Assembly: GCA_964499365.1 (NCBI GenBank)
Contig: CAZCKU010000012.1
Span: forward strand, 1 to 64,000
DNA: 64,000 bases
Source of the DNA: PALSA-1316 sp964499365
GTDB taxonomy: Bacteria > Nitrospirota > Thermodesulfovibrionia > Thermodesulfovibrionales > UBA6898
Direction of reading: 5' to 3'
Shown: in pieces, positions 1-8,060 of the stretch
Position numbering within the stretch: the first letter of the stretch is position 1
Layout: every line of letters starts with the position of its first letter
Notes under the pieces: model-generated
Told to the model about the DNA's origin: nothing
Database searches by the model: none
The model's input: the letters and a program-made list of their open reading frames with translations, nothing else
Position numbers and translations under genes: made by a program

Positions 1-103
1 TTGAATTGGTATTTGTTACCCCTCCGAGAATGCTCTAAGTGTTGGTTTGTCGGTGAATTCAGCTCTCATTGTTGCAGGAACTGAGGTGATGAGTGGAAAA
101 AAC

Positions 104-234
104 TTACTCTCCTCCTCCTTCTTTTTTCGCGCCTCCGACGTTCAGTTTTTCCCAGCGGTACAAGAAGGTCTTGTAGCTCATGCCGGGGAGTTTGGCTGCC
201 TGGGCCACGACCCCGTTTGCCTTTGTCCTGGCCT
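104..234 (-). pseudogene. Truncated second copy of the 3' end of the NtrC-type regulator gene
   Basis: Read on the minus strand this piece encodes about 43 residues ending with a stop at 104-106. It nearly matches the C-terminal helix-turn-helix of the complete regulator whose gene ends at 1521. Shared stretches include KANGVVA, GMSYKTF and YRWEKLNVGGAKKEGG. The DNA copies at about 114-234 and 1531-1650 line up without gaps and differ at few positions in the first 85 bases, more further in. No receiver or AAA+ part is present. It starts within about 10 bases of the stop codon of the ATPase gene, so it is a remnant, either left by a duplication or the end of a lost paralogue. One change puts proline in the recognition region (KLPG instead of KLLG). 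Confidence 0.8.
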
Positions 235-242
235 TTACCGGC

Positions 243-1427
243 TCAGTCCTGAACCGGTTGCAGTTCTGCTATCTTTTGCGAGGCCTCCTTCCAGCCCATA
301 ACCTCAATATCCTTTTGGACATAGTGACCTGCGCCGCCGAAGATCAGCCAGGGCCTTCCAATCGGCGGCCTGGCTATCCTGGTCCATTTGATCAGACCAT
401 CAAGCATATCTCCTGCGACTGTCTGGCCTGACTTAATCTCGATAGGCTGCAGAACTCCGGCATCATCCCTCAACAGGTCCACCTCATTGCCGGTGCTGTC
501 ACGCCAGAAGTACAGGTTGGCCGGTCTTCCCTGGTTCCAGTGGCTGCGGAGGAATTCACCGGCCACCATGGTCTCAAACAGGGCAGGCCGCGCGCTGTGA
601 ATTGAGAGCTGCTCCGGAGTCTGAATGCCGAGCAGAAATGCGGCAAGCCCGGAGTCATGGAAATAAAGTTTTGGCGCCTTGATAAGCCGCTTGCCGAAAT
701 TGGCAAAGTGCGGTGTCAGACGATAGACAATGTAGCCTGCCTCCAGTATACTGAGCCAGGCAGTCGCTGTACTCTTCGATATTCCGCAATCAACAGCAAG
801 AGAAGACAGATTTAGCAGCTGTCCGGTCCGCGCAGCGCAGAGCCGCAGAAACCGCTGGAAGGTGACAAGGTCCCTGACAGCAGTAAGATCCCGAACGTCA
901 CGTTCAAGATAGGTTGTTACATAACTTGCAAACCAGTCACCAGCGGTCACATCAGTGGTCCAGAGACCAGGATATCCACCAAGAAACAGCCACCTGTCGA
1001 GTTCGGCATTGAACCTTCCGGCGGCATTCAGTTCTGATGCTGAAAAGGGAAGCAGTTGTGCAATGCCCGCCCTGCCGGCAAGGCTTTGGCTGATGGAGTG
1101 GCTCAAAGTGAAGTTCTGGGATCCTGTCAGGATAAACCTTCCTGGTCTGCGGTCCTCATCAACAAGACCCTGCAGATAGGAGAGTATTCCGGGAACTCGC
1201 TGTACCTCGTCGAGTATACAGCCGTCCGGAAATCCGGCAAGAAAGCGTCGCCCGTCTTCAGAGGCATACTGGCGGATATCCGGGTTTTCGAGCGAGACAT
1301 AAGGCTTGTTGCTAAAGACGCTGCGAACTAATGTTGTCTTTCCTGATTGCCTCGGTCCTGTCAGGACTACAACCGGAAACCCTCGGGACAGCCTCCGGAG
1401 AGTTGCATCGAGTGCCCTTGGAATCAT
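243..1427 (-). CDS. AAA ATPase with DUF4143 C-terminal domain
   Basis: 394 residues, the usual length for this family. The N-terminal AAA_14 domain carries a P-loop (GPRQSGKTTL, about residues 24-33), a Walker B-like segment (CILDEVQRVP) and sensor motif ILTGSQNF. The second half is DUF4143-like, with WLSILEAGYIVYRL and a late nuclease-fold-like stretch (GNEVDLLRDD, PIEIKSG). Members are widespread, patchily distributed ATPases of unsettled function, often found among horizontally acquired genes. The gene lies between the intact NtrC-type regulator gene and a truncated copy of that gene's 3' end, which fits a later arrival at this spot. A 93-base AT-rich gap precedes it and could hold its own promoter. 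The molecular role is not known. Confidence 0.85.
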   Translation of the reverse strand: MIPRALDATLRRLSRGFPVVVLTGPRQSGKTTLVRSVFSNKPYVSLENPDIRQYASEDGRRFLAGFPDGCILDEVQRVPGILSYLQGLVDEDRRPGRFILTGSQNFTLSHSISQSLAGRAGIAQLLPFSASELNAAGRFNAELDRWLFLGGYPGLWTTDVTAGDWFASYVTTYLERDVRDLTAVRDLVTFQRFLRLCAARTGQLLNLSSLAVDCGISKSTATAWLSILEAGYIVYRLTPHFANFGKRLIKAPKLYFHDSGLAAFLLGIQTPEQLSIHSARPALFETMVAGEFLRSHWNQGRPANLYFWRDSTGNEVDLLRDDAGVLQPIEIKSGQTVAGDMLDGLIKWTRIARPPIGRPWLIFGGAGHYVQKDIEVMGWKEASQKIAELQPVQD

Positions 1428-1520
1428 GATCCAGCGATGCCAAAGCTGTTCTTAACATGTTGATTGTTAAGCATATTTACAGTTTACGTATTTTAAAGTG
1501 AAATTGCAAGAATTATTGTC

Positions 1521-2900
1521 TTATCCATCTCCTCCTTCTTTTTTCGCGCCTCCGACGTTCAGTTTTTCCCAGCGGTACCAGAAGGTCTTGTAGCTCATGC
1601 CGAGGAGTTTGGCTGCCTTCGCCACCACGCCGTTGGCCTTGGTCATCGCCTTCCTGAGCAGGCGCTCTTCGAGTTCCTCGAAGTTGATACCCTCGTCAGG
1701 CAGTTCCATGTCAAACGCCTCGGCCGACTGCAGCGTGCGCAGCTCTCCCTTGATGTCCTTCAGCCGTATTACGTCGCCGTCGCACATCAGCACTGCCCGT
1801 TCGACGACCGATTCGAGATGCCTGATATTGCCGGGCCAGCTGTAGTCGCAGAGCGCCTTGATCGTTGCGGCGTCGATATTCCGGATCCTCTTGCCAAACT
1901 CCTTGCTGTATTTGTTCGCAAAAAACTCGGCCAGGTCAGGAATGTCGGTCCTGCGCTCGCGCAGCGGCGGCAGCTCGATCGTGACGACCTTCAGCCGGTA
2001 GTACAGATCTTCCCTGAAGCCCCCCTTTAACATCTCTTTTTCGAGGTCCTTGTTCGTTGCGGCAATGATCCTGACATCGACCTTGATCGAATCCTTGGCC
2101 CCGAGCCGGCGGATCTCCTTGTCCTGCAGCACCCTGAGCAGCTTGGCCTGCATCAGCTGCGGCATGTCTCCTATCTCATCCAGAAACAGGGTCCCGCCGT
2201 TTGTGGTCTCGAAAAGGCCGGCCTTGCGCGCGGTTGCGCCGGTAAAGGCCCCGGGTTCGTAGCCGAAGAGTTCACTCTCGAAGAGGTTCTCCGGTATGGC
2301 GGAGCAGTTGAGGGCGGTAAAGGACTTTGTCCTGCGGGGGCTGTTGTAATGGATCGCCCGCGCGACAAGCTCCTTGCCGGTGCCGCTCTCACCCCTGATC
2401 AGGACGGTCGCCGAGCTGGTCGACACCTTCTTCAGTATTTCTACCGCCTCTTTCATGCCTGCGGATTTTCCGACAAGTCCTTCGATTTTGAAGCGGTCGT
2501 ACAGCTCCTTGTGCAGTTGGAGGTTTTCCTTGAGCAGTTCCGACCGCTCCACGGCCCTCCTGACCGTCATCAGCAGGGAGTTTTTGTCCAGGGGTTTGGT
2601 GAGATAGTCGAAGGCCCCCTTCTTGATCGCCTCGACCGCCGACGATATGGTGCCGTGGGCGGTCATGATGATCATCGAGGGGTCGAACGGTTCCCGGGGG
2701 ACTGCCTCGATAAGCTCGATGCCGTCCATGCCCTCCATCTTCAGGTCTGTCAGGATAACGTCCGGGTGAAACGTACTGATGGTCTTCAGGGCTTCTTCGC
2801 CCGACGCTGCGGTATGGGTCTCATATCCTTCGTCGTCAAGGATCGTCTTGAGGATATCCCGCTGAAGGGGTTCATCGTCAACAACAAGTATTACCGCCAT
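1521..2900 (-). CDS. NtrC-family sigma-54-dependent response regulator
   Basis: 459 residues in the classic order. The receiver (about 1-120) has acidic residues D8 and D9, phospho-acceptor D52, T80 and K102. The sigma-54 AAA+ domain (about 140-380) has Walker A GESGTGKE at 170-177, the GAFTGA sigma-54 contact loop at 217-222 and Walker B FLDEIGD. A Fis-type helix-turn-helix closes the protein (KAAKLLGMSYKTFWYRW). It should bind upstream sites and drive ATP-dependent opening of sigma-54 promoters when phosphorylated. It directly follows the sensor kinase gene, whose stop codon abuts its ATG. A sigma-54-like promoter and a perfect palindrome lie upstream of the gene at 4441-5001, the most obvious target in view. 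Closest described types are ZraR/AtoC-like. Confidence 0.95.
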   Translation of the reverse strand: MAVILVVDDEPLQRDILKTILDDEGYETHTAASGEEALKTISTFHPDVILTDLKMEGMDGIELIEAVPREPFDPSMIIMTAHGTISSAVEAIKKGAFDYLTKPLDKNSLLMTVRRAVERSELLKENLQLHKELYDRFKIEGLVGKSAGMKEAVEILKKVSTSSATVLIRGESGTGKELVARAIHYNSPRRTKSFTALNCSAIPENLFESELFGYEPGAFTGATARKAGLFETTNGGTLFLDEIGDMPQLMQAKLLRVLQDKEIRRLGAKDSIKVDVRIIAATNKDLEKEMLKGGFREDLYYRLKVVTIELPPLRERRTDIPDLAEFFANKYSKEFGKRIRNIDAATIKALCDYSWPGNIRHLESVVERAVLMCDGDVIRLKDIKGELRTLQSAEAFDMELPDEGINFEELEERLLRKAMTKANGVVAKAAKLLGMSYKTFWYRWEKLNVGGAKKEGGDG

Positions 2901-4346
2901 TTAGTTCTCCTTATGTACCGGCAGGTTCAGGGTGACCGTGCTTCCTTTGCCTTCACGGCTTACAAATTCGACATTTCCTTTATGCTCCTCAATGACCCTC
3001 TTTGTTATGGCCAGTCCCAGTCCAAGCCCCTTCACCTTGGTGGTGAAGAACGGGTCGAAGATCTTGCCGATGAAATCACCGGATATTCCTGTGCCGGTGT
3101 CCTCGACCGAAAAGGAGAAGAACGTATCGGAGAGCCGTGTCCTGAGGGTCAGCGTCCCCCCGTCCGGCATCGCCTGGAAGGCGTTGAGGATGACGTTGTA
3201 GAGACAGGTCTTGATGAATTCAGGGTCTATCAGTAGTTCAGGAAGCGCCTCAAAGTCGCGGACGATCTCGATCCCTTCTTTCTGGGCCTTTGCCATGACA
3301 AGGCTCAGGATATCTTCGACGAGACTGCCGATGTCTGTCTTTTCGAGGGTGAGTTCGAGTGGCCGGCTGTATTCGAGGAAGCTCTCGGCAAACTTGCTGA
3401 CGCGGCCAATCTCCTTCTTGATGTTCAGGAAGAGGGAATCAAAGGTTTCATTGTTATCCGGGTTCTGCGGCTTGTACTTCTCCTGGATATGGTCGATCGA
3501 GAGGCTGATGAAATTCAACGGGTTCCGGATCTCGTGAGCAATGCTGCGGGAGAACTGCCCGACACCGGCCAGGTGCTCCGCCTTCCTGAGCCGCTCTTCA
3601 AGCTCGCGCTCCTCGCGCAGCTTGCGCACCATGAAGTTGAAGCTCTGTGTCAGTTCGCCGATCTCGTCTTTCCGTTCGGTCTTGAGTTCCTGGTTCAGGT
3701 CGCCGCCGGCGACCTTTCGCGCTGCCTCGACAACGTCTTCAATCGGCTTGGTATAGCGGCCGGCCAGGTAAATGATGAAGATCATCCCGATGCCGAAGAC
3801 GAAGAGCGCGGCAACAATGCGCTGCAGGAGCCGCTTCTGCATGAAGGTCGAAAAGTCCTCGGTGTTGATCGTCAGGTGAATGTATCCGTAATGTTTTTCC
3901 CCGGCAACAACCGGAATAATGACGTTGTACGCGTGGCCTTCACCCGTGACCGGTTCGCCGAGTTCCGCCTTGAAGATCAGTTCTTTTTTCTTGGTGCTGA
4001 TCCATTTGCCGATGTTCTTGGGGTCGGTGCTCGAGATGATCTTGTCGGAGTTGCTGATGATAGAGAGTTCCCGCACCCCCTTGGTATTGAGCTTGTTGAG
4101 GTAGGTCTGGAGCCTTTTTTCATCGGTGGCGCCGCTGCTCGTTACTTCTTCAACCCCGACCTGGATCGCCTTGGAGAGTTCAGCCGTCTGCTTTTCGAAC
4201 TCGTCGTACATTGCCTTTTCGGTCTGGGAATACAGGAATATGTAGGTGGACATCAGGGTGATACTCAGAAAGAGCATCATCAGCGTCAGCTTCTTGTTGA
4301 GGGAGAGCCTGAGAAAATAGTCCTTGATCGTCTTGTCCGAATACAT
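2901..4346 (-). CDS. Membrane sensor histidine kinase partner of the NtrC-type regulator
   Basis: 481 residues. Membrane segments at about 20-40 and 176-196 enclose a periplasmic sensor of about 135 residues. A HAMP linker (about 197-250) leads to a dimerisation domain with phospho-acceptor H271 (SIAHEIRNPLNF) and a HATPase domain with N-box NVILNAFQAMPDGG, DTGTGISG and the GLGLGLAI lid. There is no PAS domain. The architecture matches AtoS/ZraS-type kinases of the NtrB branch, which pair with sigma-54 activators. It is encoded directly before the regulator with no gap, so the two form one system. The ligand cannot be told from sequence. A strong terminator separates it from the exported-protein gene upstream, so it probably has its own or read-through transcription. 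Confidence 0.93.
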   Translation of the reverse strand: MYSDKTIKDYFLRLSLNKKLTLMMLFLSITLMSTYIFLYSQTEKAMYDEFEKQTAELSKAIQVGVEEVTSSGATDEKRLQTYLNKLNTKGVRELSIISNSDKIISSTDPKNIGKWISTKKKELIFKAELGEPVTGEGHAYNVIIPVVAGEKHYGYIHLTINTEDFSTFMQKRLLQRIVAALFVFGIGMIFIIYLAGRYTKPIEDVVEAARKVAGGDLNQELKTERKDEIGELTQSFNFMVRKLREERELEERLRKAEHLAGVGQFSRSIAHEIRNPLNFISLSIDHIQEKYKPQNPDNNETFDSLFLNIKKEIGRVSKFAESFLEYSRPLELTLEKTDIGSLVEDILSLVMAKAQKEGIEIVRDFEALPELLIDPEFIKTCLYNVILNAFQAMPDGGTLTLRTRLSDTFFSFSVEDTGTGISGDFIGKIFDPFFTTKVKGLGLGLAITKRVIEEHKGNVEFVSREGKGSTVTLNLPVHKEN

Positions 4347-4384
4347 ACCTGTTCTATCTTAACATCCGGAGGGGGAACAAGGAC

Positions 4385-4417
4385 AAAAAACCCCGGGATG
4401 CCTGAGGCGTCCCGGGG
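4385..4417 (-). terminator. Intrinsic terminator after the Ala/Lys-rich protein gene
   Basis: On the minus strand a 12-bp GC-rich stem (CCCCGGGACGCC pairing with GGCATCCCGGGG, one wobble pair) with a 3-base loop is followed at once by six T. This is a textbook Rho-independent terminator, 23 bases past the stop codon at 4441. Confidence 0.9.
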
Positions 4418-4440
4418 TCTTTCGGTAGCATAAAAGAGGA

Positions 4441-5001
4441 TTAGTAGCCTGCTGACTTCTTAGCAGGTGCTGCCTCCTTCTTGGCGGGAGCTGCTGCCGG
4501 AGCTGCTGCTGCCGGAGCCTCCTTCTTTGCAGGAGCCATTTCCTTCTTCTCAGCCTTCTTGTCGGCTGCAGGAGCTGCCTCCTTCTTCTCAGCCTTCTTC
4601 GGGGCCGGCATGATCGTCACGCTCTTCGCGGTGTTCTTGCCGTCGGCCTCAGTGTAGATCACCTTGACCTTGTCGCCGACCTTAACGTCAGCGATCTTCT
4701 TGTCCTTCGGAAGGACCTTGGTCTTGTCGTCGCAGGCAACGGTCACATCACCCTTCTTGGCCTTCAGGGTTATGGTGTTTGCCTTTGCATCAACAGCGGT
4801 AACCTCGCCGGTAGCCTGGACTGTCTTTGCCTTCTTGTCAGCCTTCTTGTCGGCCGCAGGAGCTGCGTCCTTCTTCTCGGCTGCTGCCTCCTTCTTTGCA
4901 GGAGCTGCGGGAGCTGCCTCCTTCTTCTCAGCTGCAAAGGTTACGGCGGTCACAGCGAAAACAAAAACAAGTGAGAGTACAATAGCGATAATCTTCTTCA
5001 T
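4441..5001 (-). CDS. Exported Ala/Lys-rich repeat protein with a small central beta domain
   Basis: 186 residues. A signal peptide (MKKIIAIVLSLVFVFAVTAV, cleavage likely after AFA near 24) precedes low-complexity KKEAAPAA-type repeats. A central domain of about 70 residues (about 62-132) resembles DUF5666-like small beta folds, with GEVTAVDAKANTITLKAK and VKVGDKVKVIY, and a second block of KKEAAPAAAP repeats follows. The tails are strongly basic, alanine-rich and probably disordered. The start is supported by an excellent GGAGGTG Shine-Dalgarno site 6-7 bases upstream. It has its own promoter region and terminator, so it is a single-gene transcript next to the sensor-regulator pair, and may be that pair's output. 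A cell-envelope or polyanion-binding role is possible, but nothing in the sequence decides it. Confidence 0.8.
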   Translation of the reverse strand: MKKIIAIVLSLVFVFAVTAVTFAAEKKEAAPAAPAKKEAAAEKKDAAPAADKKADKKAKTVQATGEVTAVDAKANTITLKAKKGDVTVACDDKTKVLPKDKKIADVKVGDKVKVIYTEADGKNTAKSVTIMPAPKKAEKKEAAPAADKKAEKKEMAPAKKEAPAAAAPAAAPAKKEAAPAKKSAGY

Positions 5002-5065
5002 TCAATTCACCTCCTTTCATTGATAATTCATAAAGCTCAAATTTTGAGTTTATATTCTATACTAA

Positions 5066-5083
5066 TTTCAACTATCGTGCCAA
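5066..5083 (-). promoter_or_regulatory. Sigma-54-like promoter for the Ala/Lys-rich protein gene
   Basis: Minus strand reads TTGGCACGATAGTTGAAA. The -24 half is a perfect TTGGCACG. Ten bases after the GG comes a TTGA -12 half, where the consensus is TTGC. The start point would lie near 5057, giving a leader of about 56 bases. A sigma-70 reading (TTGGCA, 18 bases, TAGAAT at 5054-5059) overlaps and is a real alternative. The nearby NtrC-type pair favours sigma-54. Confidence 0.5.
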
Positions 5084-5132
5084 GAGAAAAATGAGAAAAA
5101 AAGGGGGGGAATCCGGGGGGCTGTGCCTCCCG

Positions 5133-5150
5133 GTTTCTCAATTGAGAAAC
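5133..5150. promoter_or_regulatory. 18-bp perfect palindrome, candidate NtrC-type activator site
   Basis: GTTTCTCAATTGAGAAAC is a perfect inverted repeat centred about 85 bases upstream of the predicted start point of the gene at 4441-5001, a normal distance for a sigma-54 enhancer. Further TGAGAAA-like half sites occur at 5084-5098. A smaller inverted repeat CTCAAA-T-TTTGAG lies at 5036-5048, just past the predicted start point. Confidence 0.5.
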
Positions 5151-5201
5151 AGCGTCCTTTTTTGGGGATCCGCCATCCGTTCAGCGCCGGTGCTGGTTCT
5201 T

Positions 5202-6023
5202 TCAATTGGCCTGAAGCAGTCCCAGTTCTTGTGCATAGTGCCCGAAGAGTTCGAGGCCCCGCCGGTGCTCGTCGCGGAAGTCATAGGAGATTCCCCGCCA
5301 GTATGCCACGATTTCTTCCTCCGGGATGATCGGTCGCAGCCAGGAATCCCTCGCTATCTCTCTCAGCTTTCCGGCTGCGGCGTCCCTGCTCTCCTCCAGG
5401 TCGAGGACCAGTTGTTCGAGGAGTTCGGGCTTCTGCTCGCAGCAGGTCCTGCGTGCGATCCAGAGTGCGAATACCGCCGGCAGGCCCGTATGCCGGTACC
5501 ACAGCCCGCCGAGATCATAGATGTTTTCACGGGGCCGCTGCAGGGCCTCCTTCATGGCGTCATCTCCGATCAGCAGATAGGCGTTCTGCGATTCCATTGC
5601 TGCACCGGTGGACGCAGCGGTTGTACGGAGCCGGACATCGACGGCATAGAATTTCTTCAGGATTATCGTAAGCAGTGCAACCGAGGTTTCTGACTGCGAG
5701 GAGGTCAGGACCGTTTCACCCCCCAGTGCCTCCAGGGGCTTCCTGCTGAAGAGGAGGACGCTTCCGACAGGACCGAAGGAACTAATGGAGTGCCCCTCCA
5801 GGAGCCGGTAATCCGGCCTGTTTTTCAGGTATTCGATCGACGACGAAGGGCTGACATCGATCTCGCCGGTCCTCACCTTCAGGTTCAGTTCCGAAGGCAC
5901 CCCGTCGATGAATTCATAGGCCGCGGCGTTCCTGCTGCGCTGCAGCCCGTAAAATATCGGCAGGAGGTTTGTATAGGCTATTCTTCCGATCCTGAGTTTC
6001 ATGGCATTGCCGTCTGTCTTCAC
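5202..6023 (-). CDS. mqnA: Chorismate dehydratase of the futalosine menaquinone pathway
   Basis: 273 residues from a GTG that overlaps the rtcB stop as GTGA, or 266 from the ATG at 6002. The second start gives MKLRIGRIAYTNLLPIFYGL, the typical beginning of MqnA. Further family features are VPSELNLKVRTGEIDVSPSS and SSFGPVGSVLLFSRKP near residues 85-100, and WYRHTGLPAVFALW. The enzyme turns chorismate into 3-[(1-carboxyvinyl)oxy]benzoate, the first step of futalosine-dependent menaquinone synthesis in the cytoplasm. No other mqn gene is in the window. Translational coupling to rtcB suggests co-transcription only, with no obvious functional link. Confidence 0.9.
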   Translation of the reverse strand: MKTDGNAMKLRIGRIAYTNLLPIFYGLQRSRNAAAYEFIDGVPSELNLKVRTGEIDVSPSSSIEYLKNRPDYRLLEGHSISSFGPVGSVLLFSRKPLEALGGETVLTSSQSETSVALLTIILKKFYAVDVRLRTTAASTGAAMESQNAYLLIGDDAMKEALQRPRENIYDLGGLWYRHTGLPAVFALWIARRTCCEQKPELLEQLVLDLEESRDAAAGKLREIARDSWLRPIIPEEEIVAYWRGISYDFRDEHRRGLELFGHYAQELGLLQAN

Positions 6024-7465
6024 CCTTTTACCACGCCCATTGGCCTCAGCCGGGCGACCTTGGTGGAGATCCCGGCCCGGTGGACAATGTCCACGACTGC
6101 GGATATGTCCTTATACGCCTCGCTCATCTCCTCTGCCAGCGTCTCGCGGCCTGCAGACATGACGATGATACCCCTGTCCTCAAGCTCGCGGGAGATTGCC
6201 CGTCCTTTTGCCCTGCGTATGGCCTGGTGGCGGGACATGACCCTGCCGGCGCCGTGGCAGGTCGATCCGAACGTATTCTGCATGGCCTTCTCGGTGCCGA
6301 GGAGGACATAGGAGGCCCTGCCCATATCCCCGGGGATCAGGACCGGCTGTCCCAGGTGCCGGTACGCCGGGGGAAGCTCCGGATGGCCAGGCGGAAAGGC
6401 CCGCGTGGCCCCCTTTCTGTGCACGATCAGCCGCATCTTTTTGCCGCCGACAAGATGTTCCTCAACCTTGGCGACATTGTGGGCAACGTCATAGACCAGA
6501 GACATGCCGAGATTGGCCGGACCCGCCTTGAAGACCCTCATGAAGGCCTCCTTTGTCCAGCTCATGATACACTGCCTGTTTGCCCAGGCGTAGTTTGCTG
6601 CAGCCCTCATCGCGGCCAGATAGTCCTGCGCCTCCGGGCTGTTGAACGGGGCGCTTGCCAGTTCCCGGTCAGGCAGTTCGATGTGGTATTTCAATGCCGC
6701 CCGGGCCATGACCTCGAGAAAGTCGGTGCATACCTGGTGGCCGAATCCGCGCGACCCGGTGTGGATCATGACGGTCACCGTGCCCTCGAAGAGCCCGAGC
6801 GCTCCTGCCGCCTCCTCGTTATAGACCTTGTCGATATACTGTATTTCGAGAAAATGATTTCCGGACCCGAGTGTGCCCTGCTGCGCCCGGCCCCGCTCGT
6901 AGGCCTTCGGGCTTATGAGCGACGGGTCGGCGCCGTCGAGGCTCCCCCCGGATTCGGTGTGCTGAAGGTCCGAGGCCTCGCCGAGACCGTGTTCAACTGC
7001 CCAGGCTGCTCCCTTGATGAGGATCTGTCTTTCGTCGGCCGGACCCAGCCGTATCCTGCCCTTCGACCCGACACCTGAGGGCACGTCGGCATAGAGCGCC
7101 GCAACCAGTTCTCTCAGCCTCGGGGTGACGTCCTGTTTTCCCAGGTTTGTCCTGAGAAGTCTCACGCCGCAGTTGATGTCGTACCCGACGCCGCCCGGAG
7201 AGACGATGCCGTCATGCAGGCCGAAGGCGGCCACCCCGCCGATCGTAAACCCGTAGCCCGTGTGAATATCAGGCATGGCGAGCGAGGCCCCCACGATTCC
7301 GGGGAGCGTTGCGACATTGGCGACCTGATCGATTGCCTGGACTTCGAGGTCCTGTTCGAGCCGCTCGTCGACATAGATGATCCCCGGGACGCGCATGCCT
7401 CTCTTGTAGGCCACCGGGACTTCGACGCGTGTCTCATCGAGCCTTCTGAGTTTTTCGGATAACAT
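6020..7465 (-). CDS. rtcB: RtcB RNA ligase
   Basis: 481 residues, full length with no intein. Metal-binding motifs include GGVGYDINCGVRL (D96, C99), GSGNHFLE and HTGSRGFGHQV. The guanylate-accepting histidine is H404 in STCHGAGR. RtcB seals 2',3'-cyclic phosphate or 3'-phosphate RNA ends to 5'-OH ends using GTP, in RNA repair or tRNA splicing. An archease gene lies directly upstream in the same direction, the usual partner that speeds guanylylation and turnover. A GAGGT ribosome-binding site lies 8 bases before the ATG. All catalytic residues appear intact. Confidence 0.96.
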   Translation of the reverse strand: MLSEKLRRLDETRVEVPVAYKRGMRVPGIIYVDERLEQDLEVQAIDQVANVATLPGIVGASLAMPDIHTGYGFTIGGVAAFGLHDGIVSPGGVGYDINCGVRLLRTNLGKQDVTPRLRELVAALYADVPSGVGSKGRIRLGPADERQILIKGAAWAVEHGLGEASDLQHTESGGSLDGADPSLISPKAYERGRAQQGTLGSGNHFLEIQYIDKVYNEEAAGALGLFEGTVTVMIHTGSRGFGHQVCTDFLEVMARAALKYHIELPDRELASAPFNSPEAQDYLAAMRAAANYAWANRQCIMSWTKEAFMRVFKAGPANLGMSLVYDVAHNVAKVEEHLVGGKKMRLIVHRKGATRAFPPGHPELPPAYRHLGQPVLIPGDMGRASYVLLGTEKAMQNTFGSTCHGAGRVMSRHQAIRRAKGRAISRELEDRGIIVMSAGRETLAEEMSEAYKDISAVVDIVHRAGISTKVARLRPMGVVKG

Positions 7466-7475
7466 CTGTTTTACC

Positions 7476-7910
7476 TCATATATCCAGGATAATCTCGGCC
7501 GAGTACCCGGCGTCGGACTTTTCGATCTTCAGCCGGTGATAGGTTGCCGCCTTTACCAGGAGTCCCCTGCCGTGCTTTGCAGGATCAAAGTCTTCTCCCG
7601 AGACAACGGCGCTGATCCTGAACCCGGCGGAAGTTCCGGGGGACGGGAATTCGCTGATCACGATACTGCTTCCGAGAAAGCCGTAGGCGTCGAACTGGAA
7701 GATGAGCTCATTCAGCCACGACACCAGGAGGCTCTCGAGGGAACTGCCTTCTGCCGTCAGCCCGACGGACTTCACGTTGCTGACAGGTCTGTTGCCGGCG
7801 ATCAGATGATAAAGACCGGCTGCCGCATTCACGAACAGTTCCTCAAGGTCCGCGCCGAAGGCCCTGATGCCTGCATCTCCGGTGATATCGAGTATCTCAA
7901 ACTGCCGCAT
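7476..7910 (-). CDS. Archease, RtcB-activating protein
   Basis: 144 residues from the ATG at 7910. An ATG six codons further out (7928) is possible, but the family normally begins close to MxxFExLxHTAD. Family features are FEILDITGDAGIRAFG, ELFVNAAAGLYHLI, LESLLVSWLNELIF and the C-terminal KAATYHRLKIEK. Archease binds metal and promotes RtcB guanylylation. The usual His-Thr-Ala-Asp motif is Ile-Thr-Gly-Asp here, so the first histidine is lost, while the aspartate is kept. It is encoded 10 bases upstream of rtcB and is surely its partner. No clear Shine-Dalgarno site is seen for either start. Confidence 0.9.
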   Translation of the reverse strand: MRQFEILDITGDAGIRAFGADLEELFVNAAAGLYHLIAGNRPVSNVKSVGLTAEGSSLESLLVSWLNELIFQFDAYGFLGSSIVISEFPSPGTSAGFRISAVVSGEDFDPAKHGRGLLVKAATYHRLKIEKSDAGYSAEIILDI

Positions 7911-7952
7911 TGAACCACGTCGGTCCATAAACTGCTTGCATCACAAATAAGG

Positions 7953-8021
7953 CTGTCATTCCCGCACGTGAAGCGCGTCGGGAATCCTGCCGGAAAGATT
8001 CCGGACAAGCCGGAATGACAG
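7953..8021. repeat. Interspersed palindromic repeat (GTCATTCC family), copy 1
   Basis: CTGTCATTCC at 7953-7962 pairs with GGAATGACAG at 8012-8021, with internal GTCGGGAATCC and GGAAAGATTCCGG segments. It fills the gap between the archease gene and the binding-protein gene. Similar units occur at 9232-9315 and 10121-10197. Confidence 0.75.
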
Positions 8022-8060
8022 ACAAACGACAAGAATGTCGACTTTATGGAAAGACACTGC

